DNA of 40,740 nt from Moorella mulderi DSM 14980. Its GTDB lineage: Bacteria; Bacillota; DSM-521; Neomoorellales; Neomoorellaceae. A model generated the notes under the pieces. It saw only the letters and a list, made by a program, of their open reading frames with translations. It was not told the origin of the DNA and made no database searches. The translations under genes and the position numbers were made by a program. Shown one piece after another: positions 23,814 through 32,610 of this stretch. Each line of letters opens with the position of its first letter. Positions within the stretch are counted from its first letter, which is position 1. Where the stretch lies: positions 1-40,740 of the forward strand of contig NZ_LTBC01000018.1 in NCBI RefSeq assembly GCF_001594015.1. Reading direction: 5' to 3'.

Positions 23814-24743
23814 ATGAAAATCGCCGTCTTAATGGGTGGCCCTTCTTCCGAAAGGGAAATTTCCTTAAAGAGCGGGGCCGCTGTTGCTGCCGCCCTGGTA
23901 AGCCTGGGGCACGAGGTAATGAAGATTGACCTGGATGAGGAAGTAGTGGCTAAACTAAAGGCCTTTGCCCCTGACGTTGTTTTCAATGCCCTGCACGGCA
24001 GGCCGGGAGAAGACGGTTCTGTCCAGGGCTTGCTGGAGATTTTGGGCATCCCCTATACGGGTAGCCGCGTCCTGGCCAGCGCCATTACCATGGATAAAAT
24101 CATGACCAAGCGTATCTTAAGCCAGGCCGGCATTCCCACACCTGTTTTTTTGAGCTGGACTGCCGGCCAGTATGCTGCCGGCAGGGAAGAGGTAAAGAAA
24201 CGCATTTTAAAGGACCTGGGTTTACCGGTGGTCATCAAAGCCCCGACCCAGGGTTCCACCATCGGCACCTTTATCGTCAGGGAGGAAGGAGAGCTAGCTA
24301 CCGCCATTGAAGGCGCCTTAAAGTATGATCCGTGCTTTATGGCCGAGGCTTTTCTTCCCGGCCCGGAAATAACGGCCGCCATCCTGGGCAATAGCGATCC
24401 CCTGGTCCTGCCTCTTATTGAAATTGTTTCCCATACCGGCTTTTATGATTATACGGCTAAATATACTCCGGGTTTAAGTGATCATATTATCCCACCCCGG
24501 CTGCCGGAGGCCGTCCTGGCCGCAGCCGCCTCCCTGGCCCGCCAGGCTTATATCCTCCTGGGCTGCCGCGGCTTTGCCCGGGTGGATATGATTGTGGCCG
24601 GGGGGCAGTCTCCCCAGGTCATCGAAGTCAACAGCGTGCCGGGGATGACGGCCACCAGCCTGGTTCCCGACGCTGCCCGGGCTGCCGGGCTGGACTTCCC
24701 GACCCTGGTGCAAAAAATAGTCGACCTGGCCCTGGAAGCCTGA
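23814..24743 (+). CDS. ddl: D-alanine--D-alanine ligase
   Basis: Ddl joins two D-alanines with ATP for peptidoglycan precursor synthesis in the cytoplasm. The 309-residue protein has the ATP-grasp layout: N-terminal VLMGGPSSEREISLKSG, NALHGRPGEDGSVQGLLEIL near residue 60, IPYTGSRVLASAITMDK, the ATP-binding VVIKAPTQGSTIG, and the C-terminal metal site RVDMIVAGG then EVNSVPGMT. The size and order match small bacterial Ddl. The ATG lies two bases after the PHP gene, with AAGGAGGCAC overlapping the end of that gene. A terminator follows directly, closing a two-gene operon. Confidence 0.94.
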   Translation: MKIAVLMGGPSSEREISLKSGAAVAAALVSLGHEVMKIDLDEEVVAKLKAFAPDVVFNALHGRPGEDGSVQGLLEILGIPYTGSRVLASAITMDKIMTKRILSQAGIPTPVFLSWTAGQYAAGREEVKKRILKDLGLPVVIKAPTQGSTIGTFIVREEGELATAIEGALKYDPCFMAEAFLPGPEITAAILGNSDPLVLPLIEIVSHTGFYDYTAKYTPGLSDHIIPPRLPEAVLAAAASLARQAYILLGCRGFARVDMIVAGGQSPQVIEVNSVPGMTATSLVPDAARAAGLDFPTLVQKIVDLALEA

Positions 24744-24758
24744 AAAGTGTCATGTAAC

Positions 24759-24787
24759 AGCCCCGGTACCACGGGGCTTTTTCTTTT
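24759..24787 (+). terminator. Terminator after ddl
   Basis: AGCCCCG (24759-24765) pairs with CGGGGCT (24772-24778) across a 6-base loop and is followed by TTTTTCTTTT. Confidence 0.9.
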
Positions 24788-24853
24788 AACCAGGAGGAAA
24801 GGCCACCCCGGTGGCGAAGTATTACTTGTAACCCCCTGCAGGAGGTTTTTAAT

Positions 24854-27586
24854 ATGAGCATCCTGAACCGCATACGGATAATCCTGTTAATCATCATCTT
24901 TGCCGGCCTGGGTATTGCCTTCCTGGGTTCCCATTTCCTGGCTGACTGGTACTGGTTTGGCGAAGTCGGCTACCGCCAGGTCCTCATTACCAGGCTTTTA
25001 TCCGACTGGGGCCTGCGGCTGGGAGTTATATCCTTTTTCTTCCTTTTCTTTTACCTCAACCTGCTTTTTACTTACCGGGGTCTAAATTTAACTCCTTCCC
25101 CCGCCCGGGAAAGCTGGACCTTAAAAGAGTACCTGGTTGACCGTTTCGTTACCCGGCGCCGGTTAACCATCCTTTACCTCCTGGTGAGCCTTATTGGTGC
25201 CTTGCTCTTCAGTCCCCTGGCAGCCGGTAAATGGCTGGTTGTCCAGCAATACCTGCAGGCAACTAACTTCGGGGTTTCTGACCCTTTATTTACCAAAGAT
25301 GTCGGCTTTTACGTCTTCAAATTACCTTTTTATCATTTTCTCTATGGCATGTTAGTTACGGCCCTGGTAGGGGCCGCCCTGGTTACCGGATTTTTCTACC
25401 TGCTTTTTAATCCAGGGGAACTCTTGGGCTTGCGAAAGGGTCGCTTTGCCCGTCCCCAGGTTCATTTTTCCACCCTGGTGGCCCTCTTCTTCCTGGTCCA
25501 GGCCTGGGGTTTCCGCCTGCAGGCCTTTGACCTGGTACGTTCGCCCCGGGGTGTAGCCTTTGGCGCCAGTTATACGGATATTCACGCCTTGCTACCGGGG
25601 TATAACATCCTGGCCGGCGTAGCCGTGGCCTGTGCCTTGATTATCTTCCTCAATGCCTTCCGCCGTAACCTCAAGCTGGTAGGCATAGGTGTCTTGGCTT
25701 TCATTGCTGCTTATGCCTTGCTGGTAGTTATTCTACCCCTGGCAGTACAGAAGTTCCAGGTAGAGCCCAATGAGTTTGCCCGGGAAGAGCCCTACCTGCG
25801 TTTTAATATTGACTTTACCCGCCGGGCCTATGGTTTAGATAAAATAACCGTCCGGGAATTCCCGGCCCGTGATAATCTTACCCCGGCCGACCTGGAACAG
25901 GAGAAGATTACCCTGGATAATATCCGCCTGTGGGATTACCGGCCCCTCCAGCAAACCTACAGCCAGCTCCAGGAAATCCGCTCCTATTATAGCTTTAAGG
26001 ATATTGATGTCGACCGTTATACCTTCGGAAGCAGCCAGCGCCAGGTCATGCTTTCAGCCCGCGAACTGGACCAGGATAAGCTGCCTGACCGGGCCAGGAC
26101 CTGGATTAATGAAAAAATGCGCTATACCCATGGCTACGGCCTGGCCATGAATCTGGCCAGCACCGTTACCCCCGGTGGCCAACCCGAATTTATTGCCGGC
26201 GATTTGCCCTTCCGCAGCACTGCCGGCCTCCAGCTTAACGAACCCCGCATCTATTACGGTGAGTTGACCGGCGATTACGTTATTACCGGCGGCAAGGCGG
26301 CTGAATTCGATTATCCCTCCAGCGGTGGCGATAACTTCGTGGAAACCAGGTATGAGGGCAGGGGAGGAGTAGCACTCAATAACTACTGGCGGCGCCTCAT
26401 CTTTGCCTTCCGCTTTAATGATTACCGGTTATTGATGAGCAAGGAACTGACTCCCCAGAGCAAAATCCTCTACTACCGCAACATCCAGGAACGGGTCCGC
26501 AAGATTATGCCTTACTTGCGTTATGACGCCGACCCCTACCTGGTGGTCGCCGGCGGGCGGCTGTACTGGTTACTTGACGCCTATACTTTAACCAGTATGT
26601 ACCCCTATTCCGAACCGGTCAATGAGGGTTTTAATTACATCCGCAATGCCGTCAAGGTGGTAATTGATGCCTATAACGGTACGGTCGATTACTATATTGT
26701 GGACCCCGGCGATCCCTTAAGCCAGACCCTAGGTAAGATTTTTCCCGGCCTGTTTAAGCCCCTGGAGGCCATGCCGGCCGAACTGCGGCAGCACCTGCGT
26801 TATCCTGCGGAACTGCTGGCCATCCAGGCCAGGATGCTGGCCAGCTACCACATGGAAAACGCCATGCTCTTCTATAACAAGGAAGATGCCTGGAGCATCG
26901 CCGAGGAAATGGTAGGCGATCAGCGCCGGGCTATGGAGCCCTATTATACCTTGCTGCGCCTGCCCGGCGAACAGGAGGCGGAATATATATTGATGCTGCC
27001 CTTCACCCCGGCGCGCAAGGTTAATATGGTGGCCTGGCTGGCGGCCCGCAACGACGGCCCCCACTACGGCCAGCTCCTACTTTATACGTTCCCTAAAAAT
27101 CGTTCCATTTATGGCCCCATGCAAATTGAAGCCCGTATTGACCAGGAACCCGCTATCTCCCAGCAACTTACCCTCTGGGACCAGCACGGTTCCCGGGTTA
27201 TCCGCGGCAACCTCCTAGTGCTGCCCATTAAGGAAGCATTGCTCTATGTGGAACCAATTTTCCTCCAGGCCCAGGAGAGCAAGTTGCCGGAACTCCGCCA
27301 GGTGGTAGTAGCTTACGGGGAGAAAATAGTCATGGCCGATACCCTGGCCGGCGCCCTGAAGGCCATTTTCGGTGACCGGGCACCTGTTACCCCGCCACCG
27401 GCAATAACGGCACCTCCTTCCGGCCCGCTTACAACTAGCAATTTAGCAACTTCCATCCAGGAAGCCAACCGCCTTTACAGTGAGGCCCAGGAAAAACTAA
27501 AACTGGGCGACTGGGCTGGTTATGGCGAAAATATGAAGAAACTGGGCCAGCTTCTCCAGGAGATGCAACAAAATTATCGCCAGTAA
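24854..27586 (+). CDS. UPF0182 family large membrane protein
   Basis: This 910-residue protein of the UPF0182 (COG1615) family occurs in clostridia, actinobacteria and cyanobacteria. About seven transmembrane helices fill the first 320 residues (for example ILLIIIFAGLGIAFLGSHFL, then LGVISFFFLFFYLNLLF). A DWYWFGEVGYRQVLITRLL segment after helix one is highly typical. A very long extracytoplasmic region of about 570 residues follows, ending with a Pro/Thr linker and a helical tail (ANRLYSEAQEKLKLGDWAGY). The function is unknown. ATG 24854 follows CAGGAGG. The gene is preceded by the ddl terminator and so has its own promoter, which I could not place. Confidence 0.93.
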   Translation: MSILNRIRIILLIIIFAGLGIAFLGSHFLADWYWFGEVGYRQVLITRLLSDWGLRLGVISFFFLFFYLNLLFTYRGLNLTPSPARESWTLKEYLVDRFVTRRRLTILYLLVSLIGALLFSPLAAGKWLVVQQYLQATNFGVSDPLFTKDVGFYVFKLPFYHFLYGMLVTALVGAALVTGFFYLLFNPGELLGLRKGRFARPQVHFSTLVALFFLVQAWGFRLQAFDLVRSPRGVAFGASYTDIHALLPGYNILAGVAVACALIIFLNAFRRNLKLVGIGVLAFIAAYALLVVILPLAVQKFQVEPNEFAREEPYLRFNIDFTRRAYGLDKITVREFPARDNLTPADLEQEKITLDNIRLWDYRPLQQTYSQLQEIRSYYSFKDIDVDRYTFGSSQRQVMLSARELDQDKLPDRARTWINEKMRYTHGYGLAMNLASTVTPGGQPEFIAGDLPFRSTAGLQLNEPRIYYGELTGDYVITGGKAAEFDYPSSGGDNFVETRYEGRGGVALNNYWRRLIFAFRFNDYRLLMSKELTPQSKILYYRNIQERVRKIMPYLRYDADPYLVVAGGRLYWLLDAYTLTSMYPYSEPVNEGFNYIRNAVKVVIDAYNGTVDYYIVDPGDPLSQTLGKIFPGLFKPLEAMPAELRQHLRYPAELLAIQARMLASYHMENAMLFYNKEDAWSIAEEMVGDQRRAMEPYYTLLRLPGEQEAEYILMLPFTPARKVNMVAWLAARNDGPHYGQLLLYTFPKNRSIYGPMQIEARIDQEPAISQQLTLWDQHGSRVIRGNLLVLPIKEALLYVEPIFLQAQESKLPELRQVVVAYGEKIVMADTLAGALKAIFGDRAPVTPPPAITAPPSGPLTTSNLATSIQEANRLYSEAQEKLKLGDWAGYGENMKKLGQLLQEMQQNYRQ

Positions 27587-27605
27587 TCTCCTGCCAGGAG
27601 GAAAA

Positions 27606-27656
27606 ATGGCCATCTTGTGGAAATGTATTAGTTATGGGCCGGAGGTGAGAGGGTAG
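27606..27656 (+). CDS. Possible leader peptide upstream of the histidine kinase, 16 residues
   Basis: ATG 27606 follows AGGAGG at 5-6 base spacing and reads MAILWKCISYGPEVRG. It stops at TAG 27654-27656, whose last base is the first base of the kinase GTG (TAGTG). The ribosome-binding site is the 3' arm of a small CTCCT-GCC-AGGAG hairpin. The placement is what one expects for a translationally coupled upstream ORF. It is too short to assess by homology. Confidence 0.35.
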   Translation: MAILWKCISYGPEVRG

Positions 27657-28360
27657 TGGCTTATTCTTTTCCTGAAGAGGACCGGGAATATTTAACAGAA
27701 AAACTGGCCATTGTCGGTGAACTGGCTGCCGGTATGGCCCACGAAATCCGCAATCCTCTAACTTCCATTCGCGGTTTTTTACAACTCTTACAAACTAAAT
27801 TTGACCCCCAGGCCCTCGAGCAGGAATATTTCGCCATTATGTTTGAAGAACTCGACCGCATCAATAATATTATCAAAGAGTTCCTGTCCCTTTCCAAACC
27901 TTCCCAGCCCCAGCTGCAGATAACGCCTTTTGGCCAGCTGGTGGCCGAAGCCCTGCTCCTGGCCGAGCAGGAAGCTATAATGCATGAGGTAAAACTGGTC
28001 CAGCACCTGGCACCAGATCTGCCCCTTTTATGCCTGGATCCCGGCCAGATTAAACAGGTTATTCTCAACCTGACTTCCAATGCCATCCAGGCGGCCGGTC
28101 CAGGAGGCAAGGTAATTGTAACTTCTTACCTGGATACGACTACCGGCCAGGTCGTCACCACCGTTGAAGATAATGGCCCGGGGATTCCCCCGGAAAAGCT
28201 GGAATTAATCTTTGAACCTTTTTATACCACCAAGGAAAACGGCACCGGCCTGGGCCTAACCTTGAGCAACCGTATCGTTGCCAGCCATGGTGGTAAAATA
28301 GAAGTTAAAAGCAAAGTAGGGGAGGGAAGTTGTTTCAGCATTTACCTACCCATAACTTAA
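27656..28360 (+). CDS. Sensor-less histidine kinase (sporulation-kinase type)
   Basis: The 234-residue cytoplasmic protein consists only of a transmitter module. HisKA has the phospho-acceptor His29 in GELAAGMAHEIRNPLTSIRG, and FLQLLQTKF is typical of KinA/KinE-like kinases feeding Spo0F. HATPase_c has N-box NLTSNAIQAA, G1 DNGPGIP, F-box FEPFYTTKE and G2 GTGLGL. There is no PAS, HAMP or membrane domain ahead of the histidine; the true GTG start and upstream stops show that none is hidden. No response regulator lies next to it, as usual for phosphorelay kinases. The trigger must come from another protein or from the leader arrangement upstream. Confidence 0.88.
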   Translation: MAYSFPEEDREYLTEKLAIVGELAAGMAHEIRNPLTSIRGFLQLLQTKFDPQALEQEYFAIMFEELDRINNIIKEFLSLSKPSQPQLQITPFGQLVAEALLLAEQEAIMHEVKLVQHLAPDLPLLCLDPGQIKQVILNLTSNAIQAAGPGGKVIVTSYLDTTTGQVVTTVEDNGPGIPPEKLELIFEPFYTTKENGTGLGLTLSNRIVASHGGKIEVKSKVGEGSCFSIYLPIT

Positions 28361-28369
28361 ACTGGAACC

Positions 28370-28399
28370 AGTGGATAAAGTGGATAACTATGTAGATAA
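28370..28399 (+). promoter_or_regulatory. Cluster of three DnaA-box-like 9-mers upstream of nrdJ
   Basis: AGTGGATAA occurs twice in direct tandem (28370-28378 and 28379-28387) and TGTAGATAA follows at 28391-28399. Each differs by one base from the reverse-strand DnaA box TGTGNATAA. They lie 35-64 bases before the nrdJ start. DnaA binding here is inferred from the match only. Confidence 0.45.
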
Positions 28400-28433
28400 C
28401 TTTCTTTTATGTCAATATATGGATGGTGACAGG

Positions 28434-31400
28434 ATGAAATTAACAGACAATGCCCGCTTAATTCTCGAAAAACGTTACTTGAAGAAAGAAAATGGTGTCC
28501 CGGTGGAAACACCGGAGGAGATGTTCCGCCGGGTGGCCAGGGCCGTAGCCGGGGCGGAAAAAATTTTCAACCCCGCCTTGACAGAAGAGCAGCTAGAAGA
28601 CATAAGCCTGCGGTTTTACCAGCTCATGACCAGCTGGGACTTTTTACCTAACAGCCCCACCCTGATGAACGCCGGCCGGGAGCTGGGCCAGCTGTCGGCC
28701 TGCTTTGTCCTGCCGGTGGAAGACAGTATGGAGGCCATCTTCACTGCGGTTAAAGATGCGGCCCTGATTCATAAAAGCGGCGGGGGAACAGGCTTTTCCT
28801 TTTCCCGCCTGCGGCCGAAAAACAGCCCCGTACGCTCTACCGGCGGGGTAGCCTCCGGCCCCGTATCCTTTATGAAGGTTTTCAATGCCGCCACCGAGGC
28901 CATCAAGCAGGGAGGGACCAGGCGGGGGGCCAATATGGGGATTTTACGGGTGGATCACCCCGATATCCTGGAATTTATCAGCTGCAAGGAAAATAACAAT
29001 GAACTAACTAACTTCAACATCTCCGTGGGCCTGACAAAGGAATTCATGGAAGCCCTGGCCCGGGACGATTACTATGAGCTAAAATTTGGCGGCAAAGTAT
29101 ACCAGAAGCTGAAAGCGCAGCAGGTATTCGAGGAAATCGTAAACCATGCCTGGGCCAACGGCGAGCCGGGCATCATCTTCCTGGACCGTTTAAATGAAGA
29201 TAATCCCACCCCTGAACTGGGAGAGATAGAAGCCACCAACCCTTGCGTGACCGGCGATACCTGGGTGACTACAAGTGAAGGCCCGCGCCAGGTATGGGAA
29301 CTGGTGGGCCGCCCCTTTACAGCAGTAGTCAACGGCCGGCCCTACGCCACAGATAAAGAAGGCTTCTTCAAGACGGCGACAAAGCCGGTCGTCAGCCTGC
29401 ACACCCGGGAAGGATACAGTGTCCGGCTCACCGCTGACCACCGGGTGCTGCGCGTGGTTGACCGGACGCGCTACCGTATTGCTTCCGAATGGGTCCCGGT
29501 CAAAGAGCTGAAGCCCGGCGACCAGATTCTCCTGCATAACCACCGCCCCCTGGCAGGGTGGCCTGGCGAACTGACGGAAGGTGAAGGTTACCTCCTTGGT
29601 CTCCTGGTCGGTGACGGCGTCCTCAAGAAGGACAGCGCTATTCTTTCCGTCTGGGCCAGGGAGAAGGCAGTTGGCGACCTGCAGGCAGAAGACGGTACAG
29701 CCTCAGTCATGAAGCTGGCTTTAAGCTACGCCAGAGCATTACCCCACCGTTCCGACTTTACCGGCTGGATGGCCGTTAAAGGGCGCGACGAATTCCGCCT
29801 CAAGTCAGCCAGTCTGAAAATGCTGGCCGGGCGGATGGGTATGGGGCCCGGCGTCAAGACCGTTACCCCGGCAATCGAACGTGCTTCGTCAGACGGCTAC
29901 CGGGGCTTCCTGCGGGGTCTGTTTGACTGCGATGCCTCGGTCCAGGGGAGCCAGCAAAAGGGCGTTAGCATCCGCCTGGCCCAGAGCAACCTTGATCTCC
30001 TGCGCACGGTACAGCGCATGCTCCTTCGCCTGGGCATTGCCAGTACCATTTATGCAGAACGGCGTCCGGCCGGTAGCCGGCCCTTGCCCGATGGTAAAGG
30101 AGGTACCCGGGAGTATGAGATCAAGGCCCAGCATGAGCTGGTCATCAGCGGGGATAACCTGGCCTTTTTCGCCGAGCGGATCGGCTTTGGCGATGTCGAT
30201 AAGGCGAGGAAATTAAATTCACTCCTTGCGTCTTACCGGCGAGGAATGAATCGTGAGCGCTTTACAGCCACGGTCCTTGCCATCGAAGATGACGGGGTCG
30301 AAGACGTATATGACGTCCAGGTTCCCGGCATCAACGCCTTCGACGCCAACGGCATCTACGCCCATAACTGCGGGGAACAGCCCCTCTTACCTTATGAAGC
30401 CTGTAACCTTGGCTCCCTGAACCTGGCCAATATGGTCCGGGAGGGCGGCGTAGACTGGGAGAGGCTTGCGGAAACAGTTTACTGGTCGGTACGCTTCCTG
30501 GATAACGTTATTGAGATCAACGAATTCCCCCTGGAAAAGATAAAGGCCATGGTCATGGGTAACCGGAAAATCGGCCTGGGAGTCATGGGCTGGGCCGATA
30601 TGCTTTTCTTGCTCCGGATTCCTTATGATACAGAAGAAGCAGTCGAGCTGGGCCGCAGGGTCATGGCCTTTATTCAAAAAGAAGCCCGCCAGGCTTCCCG
30701 GAGGCTGGCGGAAGAGCGGGGCAGCTTTCCCAATATCGACAGGAGCATTTACCGGGGGCAGAAGCTCCGCAATGCTACCTGCACCACCATTGCCCCTACC
30801 GGTACCATCAGCATGATTGCCGGTACCAGTTCAGGGATAGAACCGGTTTTCGCCCTGGCCTATACTAAGAACGTCCTGGATGGCGAAGGCCTTATTGAGG
30901 TTAATCCCGTTTTCCAGGCCTACATAGAGGAAAATTTTGCGCCGGATGAGGCCAGGTTAATTTTCCAGCAAATTGCCGCCGGGACAAGTATCCATGATAT
31001 CAAGCAGATCCCGCCGGATATGCGCCGGGTTTTTGTCACGGCCCTGGAAATCGCCCCGGAGTGGCACATCCGCATGCAGGCCGCCTTCCAGGCCAGTACC
31101 GATAATGCCGTCTCCAAAACGGTTAACTTCCCGCCCAGTGCCACCAGGGAAGATGTCCGCCGGGTCTATGAACTGGCCTACCAGCTGGGTTGTAAAGGGG
31201 TGACAGTTTACCGTTCCGGCAGCCGGGAACAGGAAGTGCTGGTAAGCGGCACCAAAAATACTGCTGTCAAGACGCCCTCCGGCGAGAAAACCCATCCCCG
31301 GCCGCGGCCGAAACGTACCTGCGGCGTTACCGAGCAGGTTAAGACGGGTTGCGGTAAAATGTATATCACCGTCAATTATGACCAGGAGGGTTTAATCGAA

Positions 31401-31850
31401 ACCTTTATCACCACCGGCTCTTCCGGTGGCTGCAGCGGATTTACCGAAGGTGTCAGCCGGCTGATTTCCCTGGCCCTGCGGGCCAATATTGCCCCGGAGG
31501 CCATTATTGACCAGCTCACCTCGGTAAGCTGCCCCAATTTCTTACGGCGCCGGGCCACCGATAAAAGTATAGTCGGTAAATCCTGCCCGGACATCATCGG
31601 CCGCGTCCTGGCCCAGGAGCTGAAAAACTGGCACGACCACGGTTCTTACCAGCTACCATCTGATTTCAGCGCCCGCGCCCTGGCCGAGATTAGCGCTACC
31701 ATTGAAAACCAGCAGGCCAGTTTCCAGCCTTTAAGCCCGGCTGCAGAAGCCGAACTCATCCAGAAGGGTATCTGCCCGGAGTGCGGTTCTAACCTCCATT
31801 TCCAGGAAGGCTGCGTCACCTGTAGCTGTGGCTTCAGTAAATGCGGTTAA
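28434..31850 (+). CDS. nrdJ: Vitamin B12-dependent ribonucleoside-diphosphate reductase precursor with intein
   Basis: This class II ribonucleotide reductase makes deoxyribonucleotides using adenosylcobalamin. ATG 28434 (MKLTDNARLILEKRYLKK) follows GGATGGTG; an in-frame ATG 21 codons earlier lacks a site. The roughly 1138-residue precursor loses 375 intein residues to give about 763. Extein landmarks are NSPTLMNAGRELGQLSACFV, GGGTGFSFSRLRP, the catalytic motif NP|CGE split by the intein (Cys271 of the spliced enzyme is the thiyl-radical residue), ACNLGSLNL, IAPTGTISMIAGTSSGIEP, a TSCRIBD-like region, and a C-terminal zinc-type CPECG...CSCGFSKCG with redox cysteines. The gene ends 3 bases from a convergent CBS gene. 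The regulatory cluster just upstream is listed separately. Confidence 0.95.
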   Translation: MKLTDNARLILEKRYLKKENGVPVETPEEMFRRVARAVAGAEKIFNPALTEEQLEDISLRFYQLMTSWDFLPNSPTLMNAGRELGQLSACFVLPVEDSMEAIFTAVKDAALIHKSGGGTGFSFSRLRPKNSPVRSTGGVASGPVSFMKVFNAATEAIKQGGTRRGANMGILRVDHPDILEFISCKENNNELTNFNISVGLTKEFMEALARDDYYELKFGGKVYQKLKAQQVFEEIVNHAWANGEPGIIFLDRLNEDNPTPELGEIEATNPCVTGDTWVTTSEGPRQVWELVGRPFTAVVNGRPYATDKEGFFKTATKPVVSLHTREGYSVRLTADHRVLRVVDRTRYRIASEWVPVKELKPGDQILLHNHRPLAGWPGELTEGEGYLLGLLVGDGVLKKDSAILSVWAREKAVGDLQAEDGTASVMKLALSYARALPHRSDFTGWMAVKGRDEFRLKSASLKMLAGRMGMGPGVKTVTPAIERASSDGYRGFLRGLFDCDASVQGSQQKGVSIRLAQSNLDLLRTVQRMLLRLGIASTIYAERRPAGSRPLPDGKGGTREYEIKAQHELVISGDNLAFFAERIGFGDVDKARKLNSLLASYRRGMNRERFTATVLAIEDDGVEDVYDVQVPGINAFDANGIYAHNCGEQPLLPYEACNLGSLNLANMVREGGVDWERLAETVYWSVRFLDNVIEINEFPLEKIKAMVMGNRKIGLGVMGWADMLFLLRIPYDTEEAVELGRRVMAFIQKEARQASRRLAEERGSFPNIDRSIYRGQKLRNATCTTIAPTGTISMIAGTSSGIEPVFALAYTKNVLDGEGLIEVNPVFQAYIEENFAPDEARLIFQQIAAGTSIHDIKQIPPDMRRVFVTALEIAPEWHIRMQAAFQASTDNAVSKTVNFPPSATREDVRRVYELAYQLGCKGVTVYRSGSREQEVLVSGTKNTAVKTPSGEKTHPRPRPKRTCGVTEQVKTGCGKMYITVNYDQEGLIETFITTGSSGGCSGFTEGVSRLISLALRANIAPEAIIDQLTSVSCPNFLRRRATDKSIVGKSCPDIIGRVLAQELKNWHDHGSYQLPSDFSARALAEISATIENQQASFQPLSPAAEAELIQKGICPECGSNLHFQEGCVTCSCGFSKCG
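29244..30368 (+). other. Intein with LAGLIDADG homing endonuclease in NrdJ
   Basis: The 375-residue intein begins with Cys1 (CVTGDTWVTT) and ends with AHN; the next residue, Cys+1, is the extein nucleophile. Splicing block B is TADH (intein residues 63-66). Block F/G is VYDVQVPGINAFDANGIYAHN in overall layout, with penultimate His and terminal Asn. Two dodecapeptide motifs, LLGLLVGDG (about 117-125) and FLRGLFDCDAS (about 220-230), identify a DOD endonuclease with acidic residues kept in both, so it may still home. The reading frame is intact. Base composition is close to that of the host gene, suggesting no recent arrival. Confidence 0.93.
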
Positions 31851-31853
31851 ATT

Positions 31854-32498
31854 TTAGCCGCTATAAGAACTCACATGGACTACCCGGTAGCCCCCGGCTT
31901 CCAGAGCGGGTAGGAGATTGCTAACATCATCCGTTGCCAGCCGCAGGACGACATAGGTATGGACATCGTCTTTATGGCGGTTGGCAACGTTAATAATATT
32001 GATGCCGGCGTCTGCTACCCGCCGGGCAATGTTAGCCAGGACGCCAATGCGGTCTTCTACTTCCAGGGTAACCCTCACACCCGGGCGCCGCAGGCCGAAG
32101 AGTTTAATCAAGGCCTCAAATAGGTCGGTCTGGGTAATGATGCCGACGAGCTTTTCCTTTTCCATGACCAGGAGGTTGTCGATTTTATGCTCCCGCATCA
32201 AAAGGGCCGCTTCTTCAATGGTCATATCTGGAGGAACGGTAATGGGGCGTTTAATCATGGCATCTTTAACCGTCATCTTGGCTACCAGGTAATTGACTTC
32301 AAAGGCGCTGAGGGTTGAAGCCGGGGAAGGAGAAACCCTTAAGATATCTCGTTCAGTAACCAACCCTACCAGCCGTCCATCCTGGACCACAGGTAAGCGC
32401 CGGATTTTATGCTTCTTCATTAGCTCGAGGGCATCCAGGACGGAAGTCTCCCTGGTAACTGTAATGGGATTGGGAGTCATATGGTCGCGGACAAACAT
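31854..32498 (-). CDS. CBS-pair and ACT domain protein (AcuB-like)
   Basis: ATG 32498 is preferred: AAGGAGG lies 9 bases before it, whereas the TTG at 32507 touches that site. The roughly 214-residue protein carries two CBS motifs, FVRDHMTPNPITVTRETSVL with RRLPVVQDGRLVGLVTERDI, and VKDAMIKRPITVPPDMTIEE with KLVGIITQTDLF. A C-terminal ACT domain follows (VTLEVEDRIGVLANIARRVA, INIINVANR). This CBS-ACT layout is the AcuB family. CBS pairs bind adenosine nucleotides and ACT domains bind amino acids, so a nucleotide- and amino-acid-sensing regulatory role is likely; targets are unknown. It is convergent with nrdJ with a 3-base gap. Confidence 0.88.
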   Translation of the reverse strand: MFVRDHMTPNPITVTRETSVLDALELMKKHKIRRLPVVQDGRLVGLVTERDILRVSPSPASTLSAFEVNYLVAKMTVKDAMIKRPITVPPDMTIEEAALLMREHKIDNLLVMEKEKLVGIITQTDLFEALIKLFGLRRPGVRVTLEVEDRIGVLANIARRVADAGINIINVANRHKDDVHTYVVLRLATDDVSNLLPALEAGGYRVVHVSSYSG

Positions 32499-32610
32499 CC
32501 TGGCCAACCTCCTTTGTTAATGTCTAATTAATTTTATTTCGTTTACCCTTTTATAAATCCTGCCGGCAAGCAGGAAGAACATTATAAATATTTTTGGCAG
32601 GGAAAAGCAC

